Positions 48,790 to 59,745 of a stretch of DNA of 64,000 nt are shown here, in pieces. Positions within the stretch are counted from its first letter, which is position 1, and the number at the start of each line of letters is the position of its first letter. The translations under genes and the position numbers were made by a program. The stretch lies in NCBI RefSeq assembly GCF_021130785.1, contig NC_060213.1, positions 117,805,001 through 117,869,000 of the forward strand, written 5' to 3'. The notes beneath the pieces are model-generated. The model was not told the DNA's origin. It was given only the letters and a program-made list of their open reading frames with translations, and searched no databases. The stretch is from Homalodisca vitripennis. Taxonomy: Eukaryota > Arthropoda > Insecta > Hemiptera > Cicadellidae.

Positions 48790-49440
48790 AACTATGCCAA
48801 ATAAATTGTGAAATTTCTCAATAAATGTTTTAGTTTGAAAATGCATATAGAAAATATTTGCGGGAGAATAGCGTCAAAAGATTTTTATCTCCGAAATATA
48901 TCACGTTTTTCCAGCTCTGATTTACTAGTGAAAACGTATTACCGACTAATAATCCGCTTTCATCTTATGGTATTTCTGTTTAGGCAGTTGTATTATAGCC
49001 TACATAAATATTTACCAGTAAAGTAAGTATCCAATCTGTACTCTTTCAAAAAGAGGGTTTACATTAATAAGACTGGTTGAATTGTTGTATAGTTAAATTC
49101 AGAGAGTCGTCTATAAAAGATTTTCGTGAGCTAGCCAACTGAATCTGTTGAGTTTGTTTGTCTAAGTACCTACTCCCTACTGTCGATACAAAAATTGTTG
49201 TTTTAATGTATGTTGACACTAAACAGAGACATATTCGGCTATGAAATAAGAGCTAGTAACCGTTGGTCTAGTCAACATAGTAAGGTAACTTTCGAAAATG
49301 TGTGGCCACATGGTGGTGTAAGTTTTATAAACAGTATCCCCACAGCACAGAAAAAAACAACGCCATAAATATTCAAATATTTACTAAAACTTTGGCTTGA
49401 ATACTTTGAATACTTTGGCTTTTTACTCGGTCTGTGGATT
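48790..49440 (+). pseudogene. LINE reverse transcriptase C-terminal fragment
   Basis: The frame at 48808-49026 reads HIENICGRIASKDFYLRNIS, then DLLVKTYYRLIIRFHLMVFL, which is the thumb region of CR1/Jockey-group reverse transcriptases. Downstream, in changing frames, come a LFQKEG-like segment near 49045, a KFRESSIKDFREL segment near 49095-49130 and, around 49230-49370, EIRASNRWSSQHSK, FENVWPHGGVSFINSIPTA and IFKYLLKLWL. These follow the usual order up to the end of such proteins. At least three frame changes are needed. The catalytic palm is missing. Confidence 0.65.
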
Positions 49441-50449
49441 CATAGATTGTTCTTGAGAATATTAGTACTAAAACACTTCTTGATCCCGGCGTGGTCCCTA
49501 CGTTGTGTTAAAACAATATATTTCAATTTGTGTTGGTTAAATGAGTACTTTTGTAGAACACCTTTATAGATAGGTACTTTTTATTTTGTACTATAATTGT
49601 ATTAATTAGCAGTACAACAAATATATTGTATAAAAATGAATAACTCATAGAAAGTACTATACATGGGCAGGGAAGCTGTTAACAGAACAAAATATTAGTT
49701 GGTTTCAAGAAGGATTTTCTTACAGCATTAAATTCAGCTTTAAATTGGTTTCAAGATTAATCGATCCATTAGTCCCACAGTAATGGCGAATCTAATGGAT
49801 TGGAACTTCTGCGTTTGCTACGTCAACCGAGAGCCTCCGGGTTAAAACCCAATTTACTATAGTAGGCTGGGCACGCATTAATTTGCCATGATCGATACAC
49901 TTGTATTACATTGTGAATAGTACGCTAGTATTTTGAAGTAATAAGTTTTTTTGAAACATGTTGTTTACACACAGTTTAATTCGTTTTATTACTATACTGC
50001 AATAGACTGTTACAAAATGAGGTTTTATGGTACACAATAATACTCTGATTTAGATTTTTGTGAACATATATTTAACTCCTGTTTTAGGAAAACGATTTAA
50101 AATAGTAATATTATAATAAATTAATTTAAACCCCACCGTAATGAGTAAAACAGTGAATTTTATATGCAAGCATCTCTAGATACTCAAGACTACTTTGCTT
50201 ACTTAACATTGTAATCTAAATAGTTTCAGTAACATGCTTCAACGAGCTATTCTTTCAAAGACTACGGTCAGAATTAAAGACTTGAAACATTTCATAGATT
50301 AATACCCGGAGTAGATAAACTAAAGATGAACAAAAAATGTGATTATCATACTGGGTTTCAAGATGGAGGGCAGTTTAAGTATTTCAAGCTTAGTAACGTA
50401 AAAACTAATAATATACTGATAAAAATATTAATACACGATACTGAGTCAT
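49441..50449. other. Non-coding, nothing recognised
   Basis: May include the 3' untranslated part of the LINE fragment; no tail could be placed. Confidence 0.35.
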
Positions 50450-51650
50450 CCACCTATGTCCAGGGCCAGAGTCGATGGTACCTGGGGCAAGCAAGCCTTC
50501 CTTCTATTCGCATATGCTCCACCTGTTCTGTATGTAAGCAGTGCTGATGAAAAAATTCTTTTTTTGCTAGTTTTCCAACAAGAATGAGAGTTGTTGTGTG
50601 TTGTGTTACAGATCCTAGTCCGAAGTCATCTTTAATATGCAACTAATGTTTGAAACAGAGCTCGAGGTTACAGAGATTTTGATATCGATGCTATACAAGA
50701 AAGGTCCCTTTTGGAGCTAAAAGTGTTCTCTGATTACGAGGTAACAGTAATTATATAGGTTTATGATTTTTGTATTTTTGTTTAGATAATCCTTTTTGTT
50801 ATTTTCTTCATCAGAGTTATAATCCTGTAATACATTGAACGAAACACAAATATAAATTGTGAACTTGTGCGAGAGCAACAAGTTTCAATCAGTTTGTTTA
50901 GTGTTGTCTTATACTTAATATGTAGTGCAAAATGTTTAATACAAATTTAAAAGTTATTTTTGTAACAAAACCAAATCAAGCATAGTTTAAATGGTCTTTG
51001 TGTTCAATCACATCTCTTTCTGTTCAATTCATTAAATATATATGCTGCCAAATAAACCAATACTGTAAATGTAAAAAAGTTTTTATAATGCATGATTCTA
51101 GTTTTAGAACATAAAAATAAAAAAATACTATCCGTATTATTGCTAAAGTATATAATTTCATAGATAGTTTTTAGAATTAAAAAAAAATGGACCCCCGCCA
51201 CTCCTCAGTCTTGCATCACATCCAAGATTGAGACAGCTCGTAGACGGACAATTTTGACAGCTAGCTGTGCAGGGTGCATACAATCGAAATAAATGGAATC
51301 TCTTGAGTATTTCACTGAATATTTCTTTTTGCACATCTCCCAGATCATCTCTAGACGTGCAGTTTGAGTCTTTGGGTGTATTTCATATTATGCAAGAGTA
51401 CAAAGAAATTGTGCTTTATGGTGACCCATGATTTGGTATTATTTCCAACCGGCATTAGTATACCACCATTAAACTCGTTCTTCAAACGTGGTACCATAAT
51501 ATCACCTCTGCTCACTAGGAACTAGAGATGGCCAATCTTCTAAGCTCACAGGTGGGGGAAAAAACTCTTCTGCTCGTCTATACTTTCTCTGTAGCTGACC
51601 AACCTTCCATACAATGTGTAACACATACTGAAGCTCGGCTGGGTTTTCTT
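50450..51650 (-). other. Possible decayed coding region, unidentified
   Basis: Several minus-strand stretches look more protein-like than the background. They include a cysteine-rich segment LYAPCTASCQNCPSTSC at about 51290-51230, preceded by RDDLGDVQKEIFSEILKRF, a RKYRRAEEFFPPPVSLEDW segment near 51595-51540, and the frame 50642-50454 with HIKDDFGLGSVTQH and KKEFFHQHCLHTEQVEHM. They lie in different frames with stops between them. I do not recognise the protein; it may be a DNA-transposon or domesticated-gene relic. Confidence 0.25.
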
Positions 51651-52222
51651 ATTATAGCTTAAAGGAGAAAACAAAATTTAGTAGTTTTTGTCTCAATTTT
51701 AAATTTTGAATGAACTTTTACATATGTATTACCATAGTAATAAAAGTGCTCAATTGTTGTTTGAAATATTTCTTTTACTTTAATTATTTCTTTTACTTTA
51801 ATTATTTCAATTATTTATTCGGTGTTAACACCCAAGAATTTAGAATTATTTCATAACCTCCCGTAGGTTTTTAGATACAAATGAAGCAACATATAACTAT
51901 AGTAAGAAACAAAAATTATAAAATTTAATTTACTTGTAAACTATTTTCTTTGGTGAAATGCATCAAATATATATAATAAATCAATATGAAGCCTTATAAA
52001 TATAAAATAGATATAAGATAGAAGATATTTTGTCTTTGTGGGCACACATTTATTGTTAATACGTTAGGTTACAGTGCAATCCATGTAGATGTGTGTGCGC
52101 ACGCATCTTTAATCAAGATTATGACCGATGAAATATGGAAAGATTTGTGAAAAACTTCCGGAAGGCTGTTGGAATAATCACTATAGACATAATTCTCTTA
52201 ATATATATTAGATTTCTGAAAC

Positions 52223-52224
<2 letters not shown>
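51651..52224. other. Non-coding, nothing recognised
   Basis: A short direct duplication TTTCTTTTACTTTAATTATT occurs at about 51768-51806. Nothing else stands out. Confidence 0.4.

Positions 52225-52282
<58 letters not shown>
52225..52282. repeat. (TA)n microsatellite
   Basis: The longest TA tract in the window, about 29 dinucleotides. Confidence 0.98.
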
Positions 52283-52285
<3 letters not shown>

Positions 52286-53757
52286 TTTAACATTTTACTT
52301 GTGTGTAAAATTAAAATTAAAAAAATTGCTTAGGTAATACAAAATAATAACAAATGCACAAAAGACCTATCAACCCTTTACTTTACATATAACCATTTAG
52401 ATACACCATCTTGACTTATCTATCATCACCTGAGTGTTTACCTACTGGGCAGATTTAGTTCATATTCAACGTGTTTGTGTAGTCTATTAACCCTTTCTGG
52501 ACTCATTAAAAGTGTTGGTTTCTCTATCTGGTTGTATTTAAGTGTTCCGTAAAAGTACAGTCTTGTAAGTTTTCAAACTTTGTGACCTGTATTGTGACCT
52601 GTCACGACAATCTGCTTCTATTGCAGTATACCTGTATTCTGAAAGCACTGAGCTTTATAAGTAAACTTTAGCTTTTAAGTTTAAACCATTATAAAGGTGC
52701 TAGAAGATAAAAATCAGTGCATCAGAAATCAATGTTCTGAGGTTGGTCACGACAGGAAATAAAGCAAAAGTCACATCCTGCAAATGTTTTAAAAAAGTCG
52801 CTTAAGTTAAAAAAAAGAAAAAAAAAACAATCTTCGTACCCACAAATTTACAACAAAAACAATTAAATCCACAGATTAAGAGGAAATATAAAGTAAACAA
52901 ATATATAAACGTTTGAAAATCCAATTCAAACATATTAATTCGCCACCTTATTACTATAATTATCAGAGGTGACAGATCGTGGGAATTGTGCGGGAGTTGA
53001 CCGACTCTGCGACATCGGTTGTAGGCGTGTCCATGCCAGGTTCCCAACTGGTTGACATAATTACCTCATACAGTCAAACTCTGGAGCCTGAGATGTGGTT
53101 ATTGCCGTCACAAATGATTTGACACCCGGTGCGGAGAGTAAGATATACCGCCACTTAAAAAGATATATTTCAGCCAGGCGGTATGACAGCAATTTTGTTG
53201 TTTGTATTAGAATACAAATTAAAATCAACCCATAAGAAGTGCATCATACTCCTGTGAGTACCGGGTGTCCCAAACGTCCCACCCCTCTTTCTAACTTTTG
53301 AACGGAATTAAAAAAATCCAAAATCCTTTGGCGGGTAGTTATATCATGGCAAATGTTGACTTTCATGTTCTGTTAAGTTGAAATTTGACACAAATGTGTC
53401 ATATCATCTCAACACACAATGTAAAGATATTTCATAAAAATAACACATAGGGATTTTATAAGAGATTAAACCCTAGAATACCTATATATTTGTTTTTTAA
53501 TCCCAATGTTCTATGTTTCTCCCACTGTTGGTGACAAACAAACAGATTTCCTTGAAATGGTATTCCACTAGATAGCTCTTTAAATTTCCAGAAGGATTGC
53601 TCACGGTTATTCCAGCCATTTGTGCAGACTGTAGTAACACGTTACGAGTTCGATGTTGCTCAGGTAAATACATTACATAATAAAACATCGTAATACGTTT
53701 TTTCGTCACATTTGAACATTCGTTGTTTGAAGGTTATTTTTGACGATGGAAGGATTG
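52283..53757. other. Non-coding, nothing recognised
   Basis: No supported gene. The segment near 53260-53400, starting with GAGTACCGGGTGTCCCAAAC, looks like part of a dispersed repeat but only one copy is in the window. Confidence 0.35.
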
Positions 53758-53758
53758 T

Positions 53759-53955
53759 GAAGAAAACAGGATTTTTCCGGACATTTGCCATCGTTCATTG
53801 AAACAAGAAATCAGTAACACTACATTTCGAGATCTGCAATCTGATCTCTTCTTCAGGTAAAGAACTAACCTAATACATAATTACAAAGTACAGTGTTACT
53901 GATTTCTTGTTTCACTGAACGATGGCAAATGACCGGAAAAATCTTGTTTCTTTTA
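53759..53955. mobile_element. Compact fold-back element with a hammerhead-like core
   Basis: Near-perfect inverted arms of about 65 bp at 53759-53824 and 53888-53955: GAAAACAGGATTTTTCCGG, a TTTGCCATCGTTCA block, then GAAACAAGAAATCAGTAACA and their complements. The 63-base centre holds a hammerhead-like core (53825-53856, minus). The core sequence is clearly related to that in the fold-back element at 45209-45802. With no coding capacity, it would be a non-autonomous, retrozyme-like or MITE-like unit. Confidence 0.65.
53825..53856 (-). ncRNA. Hammerhead-like core of compact fold-back element
   Basis: Minus strand: CTGAAGA, one unpaired A, a perfect 6-bp stem GAGATC/GATCTC with an 8-base loop, then GAAA. 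Both invariant boxes are intact, making this and the copy at 31953 the best candidates for activity in the window. Stems I and III remain to be modelled. Confidence 0.5.
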
Positions 53956-55661
53956 CATTTGAACTGTTCAATACTTATTTTCCGAGTTCCAGTACCTAGG
54001 CAACATTTCGTTTTATAACAAACTAAGAAATATATATGTTATTCTAATACTAGAGTCACTATAAACAATATAGACATTTATTCCAACATAATTATTTAAC
54101 CAATTGTGTATTGCAGTAACGTAATTAGGTACGTTTATTTTAGTTAGATTAGATAGGTAATTTTAGATAGGTAAAATTTATTTTACGGTAAATTCGCTTT
54201 CCAGGATTGAAAATATTTATCTATATAAGTATATCGAGAATACAATTTGATAGATGTAGTGTTACATGATTAGATCATTCTGTTTTTATCGTGGTTGTAA
54301 GTTCAGGCTTTCATATTGAGGCAGACATAGTAAAAGCAAATTACTTGTATGGTCGTCAACGTACGATATGGTGGTAAAACGAGTAGGAGACTCGATTTAT
54401 AAAACTTCATTTTCGCCTAATTTGCTGGTGTCAAATGCTATGTGGAGATATCGCGGATCAGTAAACAAATTTGCGTGCGACTTTGAGTGACCTACCGTGA
54501 ATAGATTACCGTTTGATTGAGCACATTCGCTCGGCTTCATTCGGGTAACATTCTTGCATTATTTGTATAATCACGTGATTTTATGAAAGTATACATTTTC
54601 ATTTAATATTATGTTATTCTAATCGGGGTGGATAATAAAATAATTCTGAAAAATTTAATTTCACCATTTAGGTATGAATGGTCTTTCAAGGGTTATTGAG
54701 AAATACAAAACAGATTTAAAAAAATATTTCTGCATTAATAACTGCATAGCATTGAATAGAATCATACGCTTGGGTCAGTACCCAAGTCTTTTTTAATATA
54801 AAATAGGTTTGTTTAGCAAAACAAAAAACTACTTTGCTTTAAAGTGTTGCTTATTTAATCATGCTTGGAAGGGTAAAATAATTTAAGTTTTGTGTTTTTG
54901 CGTTACATTTAACTATTTTAACCAAATTAACTAAGTCAATTTAATAAAAACTTCCCTTCTAATTATAATAAGGTAATTCACTATATAAAATCAGCCTGTT
55001 TCAGCAGTCTTAATTTCATCTTCTATGGAACATTTGCCTATCGTGGAATTGCTTTATTAGTGAAGTAATGTGTTGGTTTTTTTATTGATTTGTGTGAACC
55101 TGTGTGCTACCCCCCCCCCCCCACCCATAACAACGGTATCACTGGTCGCTGTAACAGTCTGTTTTTATTCAATATAACAGTAGTATGTCCAAGATTGTTT
55201 CTGACCCCGCATCTGCAAAATATCCTATGAGCGCTCTTTATTATTAAAACCTTAATCTTAACTTTTGAAAACAACACTTTACGTTTCTAGTATAGATCGG
55301 ATTTACTTCTCGTCGTTTTACTTAGAATCAGAGAGTATTACAGTAACGAGGTAATATTTTTATTGCGCGAAAATTCAACTGAAATTTAAAATATCCGAAT
55401 GATACTTGGACTTAAATAATTTAGATTGCTGTCAATGCAAACACAGTTATGGACAAAATAAGTTATAGATAAAAGGGAAATCTGATGCAACTTTTGGTAA
55501 ATTTAATATAAAACTTATAATTGTGGAATAATAGTGTTAAGCTCGATAATTTGTACTTAAGATGTTCGGTTAATAATATTTGCCTATTTTAAACAAAACT
55601 ATGAATATCTGTGGTTCTATAAGTATTTCATGTTGTTATTTATTATCATATAATGTTGTGT
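53956..55661. other. Non-coding; poly-C run near 55107-55121
   Basis: AT-rich except for a run of about 14 C at 55109-55122. No supported gene. Confidence 0.45.
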
Positions 55662-56740
55662 ACCCGCTATTGTTGATAGGCTTGGAGAGTTGTCCTATTG
55701 TCGCATAAGCTCGTGTGCTATGTCTGGAAGCGGGGATATTAGTTACTCTAGGGAATAACCAGACACCAAATGTACGCCAGTCATTGTTGACAGGCTTGGT
55801 GAGATACTAATTGTCAATATTGTAGCAAATGCTCGTACGCTATATTGTTCTGCCTTTGTCTAGAAGCGAGCAGATTACTTACTCCAGGGAATAACCATAC
55901 ACTAAATGTACGCCAGTCATTGTTGACAGGCTTGGTGAGATACTAATTGTCAATATTGTAGCAAACGCTCGTACGCTATATTGTTCTGCCTTTGTCTAGA
56001 AGCGAGTAGATTACTTACTCCAGGGAATAACCATAAATTAAATGTACGCCAGTAATTGTTGACAGGCTTGGTGAGATACTAATTGTCAATATTGTAGCAA
56101 ATGCTCGTACGCTATATTGTTCTGCCTTTGTCTAGAAGCGAGCAGATTACTTACTCCAGGGAATAACCATACACTACATGTACGCCAGTAATTGTTGACA
56201 GGCTTGGTGAGATACTAATTGTCAATATTGTAGCAAACGCTCGTACGCTATATTGTTCTGCCTTTGTCTAGAAGCGAGTAGATTACTTACTCCAGGGAAT
56301 AACCATGCACTAAATGTACGCCAGTAATTGTTGACAGGCTTGGTGAGATACTAATTGTCAATATTGTAGCAAACGCTCGTACGCTATATTGTTCTGCCTT
56401 TGTCTAGAAGCGAGCAGATTACTTACTCCAGGGAATAACCATACACTAAATGTACGCCAGTAATTGTTGACAGGCTTGGTGAGATACTAATTGTCAATAT
56501 TGTAGCAAACGCTCGTACGCTATATTGTTCTGCCTTTGTCTAGAAGCGAGTAGATTACTTACTCCAGGGAATAACCATACACTAAATGTACGCCAGTCAT
56601 TGTTGACAGGCTTGGTGAGATACTAATTGTCAATATTGTAGCAAACGCTCGTACGCTATATTGTTCTGCCTTTGTCTAGAAGCGAGTAGATTACTTACTC
56701 CAGGGAATAACCATACACTAAATGTACGCGCGTTATAGTC
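55662..56740 (+). repeat. 136-bp tandem satellite, about 8 copies
   Basis: TGTACGCC (or TGTACGCG at the last) occurs at 55771, 55907, 56043, 56179, 56315, 56451, 56587 and 56723, an exact 136-bp period. A diverged copy precedes at about 55662-55770. Linked variants AAATGCTCG with GCGAGCAG and AAACGCTCG with GCGAGTAG alternate in the first four copies, suggesting a dimer; copies 5-7 are less regular. GTCATTG is found in the outer copies and GTAATTG in the inner ones. Confidence 0.97.
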
Positions 56741-57734
56741 ACAGCTTATTACAAATAATGTAGGGCTGTAAAGGAAACTTTGTTTATTGATGCAAGTCCA
56801 TAACAATTCTATTACTAACTCTTTACATGTTTCATAAACCTTTGATATAACATGAAAAAGTACGTTGAATCTGTAATTTAGCTAATATAAATGCCTTTTA
56901 TTATTCTTTACGTCTAAACTTTCATCGTGAACAAGAATAAATTAATGAAATATAATAAGTTATTATTATTTCGTGACATAATTTCTAAAGAAAATCTTTG
57001 ATAAAATGACAAATACCTCCTTTCGAACACGTTTTATTTACAAGTACTATATCATTAACAATTTCATGTTAAACATTATGTTTATTATAAATGTGTAATA
57101 CACTACATATACACACCTTATTGAAATAGCAGTGTCTGGAACTTCCTAATAATCCTAATGTCCTACATTATGTAGTTATACAATTTATATCGTCATGTTT
57201 CGAAACTAACGGATAATAAAAATATGGAAAAACATAAATTGCAAGAAAACTTTAATGTTATTTGCCGTGATCTTTAAGCAATGCGTTCCACGGGAGTTAG
57301 GTCTTGGAGTATTAATCTTTTAATATGGATTTTATGTAGAAAACCTTTATCAATCTAATTATGGGATTGCCAGTGAATCAAAACTATGGAATCAGTAAAT
57401 TTATTAGCAAGGCTTTACACGCATACAAGCAATGTTATGAATTTGATATGTTTAGGGAATTGTTGATTTTAAAGGTCATTCCGCAGCTCTACTCATGTTT
57501 GTGTTCTCATTATCGCCACAATAACACAAACGCAGCCTGTGATATGTTGGACAGCAGCTGCGGATGACAGACGAGTTACATGAATTCAATAAACAAAGGC
57601 TTGTCACAGAAGCGTAGTTTTATTGATCAAATACAGCAATACGTAACACAAAGTCCCCACAGCTCTCGTTACTACAGCGGATATTAAACTTCTCAATTGT
57701 TGTATTTATTCGTCAAACAAAGTGCACAAATAGA
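56741..57734. other. AT-rich non-coding stretch before the virus-like cluster
   Basis: No supported gene; the 68-codon frame at 57361-57567 has no motif. On the minus strand AATAAA occurs at 57618-57623 and could end a minus-strand transcript. Confidence 0.4.
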
Positions 57735-57779
57735 TTACAGTAAACATCGTCTATACAATTTACTTGACTGAGATAGTAG

Positions 57780-58035
57780 AACGGGCGCCACTTTAGCGCT
57801 AACATGGGCTCTTATGGAGTTATTCTGGACCAATGAGAAAGCAGCAATGGCGGCTAGGCCACGCCCCCTGCCCCCCTCCCCTCCCCCCTCCAACACCCCC
57901 CGCCCCCTCCTAGACCCCCTGCGACGACCCCCCAGCCAATGGGAGAGCAGCAAGCCCCCCACCTTACGAGAGCGATGGCGGACGAGCGATGGCGGACGAG
58001 CGATGGCGGACGGTGTCATGGCGGATGAACAAAAA
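57780..58035. other. C-rich segment with short GATGGCGGACGAGC repeats
   Basis: The plus strand is very C-rich at about 57850-57960 and includes a CCAAT string. It is followed by three copies of GAGCGATGGCGGAC at 57968-58012. Long frames on both strands here are products of base composition. This marks the left edge of the GC-richer block that extends to the end of the window. Confidence 0.6.
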
Positions 58036-58040
58036 TTTGT

Positions 58041-58116
58041 GTCTCCGGCGGCCGGTATCCGAACCCGGGCCCCTACGAATGCGAGACTGTCGCGCTGACC
58101 ACTGGACCACGGAGAC
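58041..58116 (-). tRNA. tRNA-like element 1 (pseudogene or SINE head)
   Basis: On the minus strand a 7-bp terminal stem GTCTCCG/CGGAGAC encloses an A-box-like TGGTCCAGTGGTC and a B-box-like GGTTCGGATACC. The part between T-arm and acceptor has about four extra bases and the D and anticodon stems are poor, so a working tRNA is unlikely. A tRNA-derived SINE head or pseudogene fits better. Confidence 0.5.
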
Positions 58117-58202
58117 GAGTTGTGCGTGGCGGCGCGATATGGCTGTACGTGCGGCGCGGGGCGCCCGGCGTTATCGGCGATCAGCTGTAGTTTCTTAGCT
58201 TT

Positions 58203-58285
58203 GCGACTGTGGTGCTGCTATCTGGTAGAGACGGCTCACAACATGCTGATAGCGGCAAGTGAGGACGCAAAAAAAAAAGTATGCC
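58203..58285 (+). repeat. Direct repeat, copy 1 of 2
   Basis: GCGACTGTGGTGCTGCTATC through CGGCAAGTGAGG, an A run and GTATGCC; the second copy is at 58318-58400 with few differences. The repeat ends exactly at the GTATGCC that forms the terminal stem of tRNA-like element 2. Confidence 0.95.
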
Positions 58286-58317
58286 TACTGTAACACTATT
58301 GTTCTTAGCGTACGTGT

Positions 58318-58400
58318 GCGACTGCGGTGCTGCTATCTGGTAGAGACGGCTTACAACATAATGGTAACGGCAAGTGAGGCCGCAAAAAAAAAGTATGCCA
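58318..58400 (+). repeat. Direct repeat, copy 2 of 2
   Basis: See 58203-58285. Only this copy continues into a full tRNA-like element. Confidence 0.95.
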
Positions 58401-58471
58401 AGCCATCCAGGATTTGAACCCTGGTCCCGCGGAAACGTAAGACGAGCGCTTAGACCACTCGGTTGGCATAC
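58394..58471 (-). tRNA. tRNA-like element 2 (pseudogene or SINE head)
   Basis: Minus strand: a 9-bp terminal stem GTATGCCAA/TTGGCATAC, an A-box-like CCGAGTGGTCTAAG, and a T-arm CCAGG, GTTCAAAT, CCTGG with the B box GGTTCAAATCC. As in element 1 there is extra sequence between T-arm and acceptor, and no good anticodon stem. The A-box part resembles leucine/serine-type tRNAs. The two elements are related to each other in their middle parts. Confidence 0.5.
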
Positions 58472-58962
58472 CTTAAGAGCTCTCTCGTGTAGGCGAGCAT
58501 AACCTCGTTACAGCACATGGTGACAGAGCGGATACAGCTGTGCATTCCAATGACTACAACTACGCATGTGTGTACCAGACCATCTTACTCTGTAACATTG
58601 TGACAAAGCGAATGAAGCTACACAACACACACATGTAGACACTTACGTAAATCCCACCCCGGACAGGGTTTGGGACTGTCCGGGTGCGTACACCCCCAGG
58701 TTAAGGCATCATATGGTGCACAAAGTCGGTCCAGAGATACTGGTTGTTACACTGCGTACCACATAATGCCTCCCTCCCTTTTTAGGTGGGATTCACTTAC
58801 CTGTATTGACGTCCATCGTCTGCTTGTATATGGCGAGCCACTGTAGACAGAAAGAACAAAAACACATTGCCGACCGCGATGTAAAAATAGCCGGGAGGCG
58901 GGGGCGTTGCAGAAATAACACACGTGTTGACGACCGTACTACATTTATTAAAAGCGTTCTGA
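58472..58962. other. Non-coding; hairpin, splice donor and poly(A) signal
   Basis: A perfect 8-bp hairpin, CCGGACAG and CTGTCCGG, with a 9-base loop lies at 58659-58683. The minus strand has a consensus splice donor ACAGGTAAGTG at about 58793-58803. AATAAA on the minus strand at 58944-58949 lies 14 bases past the stop codon of the gene at 58963. Minus-strand frames at 58793-58988 lead to the donor but show no motif. Confidence 0.5.
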
Positions 58963-59283
58963 TTACATACATTTCCAAATCTTAACATCTACCAAAAGTC
59001 CGTTAACACCCGTACATCTAACTTTATACCTTTTAGACGACGTCATTTCTTGTAGATCACTGTCATCTAAAGTCTTTTCAAATCTCACCGGTAGAAATGT
59101 GACGGCTGTTTTGGTGCTGTCCACTTCTACGAGTAACATCACTGCCTTCCGGTCAAATTTAGTGTCCACCTTCTTTGCCTCCAGGATCCTGTAGCCAGCT
59201 TTCCGTGTCAACTCTTTTATCGCCATCTTTGGTGTGGGTTCACCATGCTTCTCCAGGGACGAAAGCTTTGTAGAAAGTTCCAT
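58963..59283 (-). CDS. Small conserved protein, possibly OB-fold-like; function unknown
   Basis: A 106-residue frame with an ATG in good context (A at -3) and a poly(A) signal 14 bases after its stop. The first 25 residues are polar. From residue 31 the pattern YRILEAKKVDTKFDRKAVML, VEVDSTKTAVTFLPVRF, then RYKVRCTGVNGLLVDVKI alternates hydrophobic and polar residues like a small beta-barrel. I have seen small arthropod proteins of this layout, with a T(K/R)F/YG-like turn and an FLP-R motif, but know of no assigned function. A single-strand nucleic-acid-binding role would suit a replicating element but is speculation. It is the last gene of the minus-strand cluster, separated from the rest by about 1.2 kb of repeats. 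Confidence 0.6.
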   Translation of the reverse strand: MELSTKLSSLEKHGEPTPKMAIKELTRKAGYRILEAKKVDTKFDRKAVMLLVEVDSTKTAVTFLPVRFEKTLDDSDLQEMTSSKRYKVRCTGVNGLLVDVKIWKCM

Positions 59284-59745
59284 TTTTCAATCTGTAAAGG
59301 AAAACCGACAATCTGTATAGCGAATAATCTTAACAACGAGTTCATCGTAAAACTGTTAACTTGGCTAGCGGATTGAGAATAACTATGCGTGAGCAACACA
59401 CCGCAAATAGAGAGCGCAGTCGAATATCTTAAAGAAAACAGTTAAATGTGTAGTGTAGTCACTTACCTGTAATGAGAGCGTCGACACGTAGACGAAGAGT
59501 GACTGTGACGATCACCTTGCCACAGGTAGTATATACACCTTGGAATGAAAGTGGAGGTAGTCGCGGCTGTGGTCGTGGCAAACTGCCAAGCTGAATATAG
59601 ACAGGAATGCAGCGTAGTTGACCCACGTTTCCATCACCACGGTAGGCTTTGAGCCAGGCCGTAGGGGTCTCGGCGCGTTTTTTATTATAGTGAGTTTCCC
59701 CAGGAGGCCTAATCTCACTTAACAAAGAACACTGAACACGTTCAA
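59284..59745. other. Non-coding; second consensus splice donor (minus)
   Basis: Minus-strand TTACAGGTAAGTGACT at about 59457-59472 resembles the donor at 58793-58803 over 13 bases (TACAGGTAAGTGA). Minus frames of 68 and 88 codons lead up to it but start with non-ATG codons, and I recognise no domain. Confidence 0.4.

Noticed and set aside
50454..50642. piggyBac-type C-terminal zinc finger
   Set aside because: The cysteines and histidines do not follow the required spacing on either strand.
57735..58198. Overlapping open frames of 69-94 codons on both strands
   Set aside because: They follow the C-rich composition and GATGGCGGAC repeats; the translations are low-complexity P/R/G strings with no domain.
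58041..58471. Two functional tRNA genes
   Set aside because: Both have extra bases between T-arm and acceptor and lack a convincing anticodon stem, so they are annotated only as tRNA-like.
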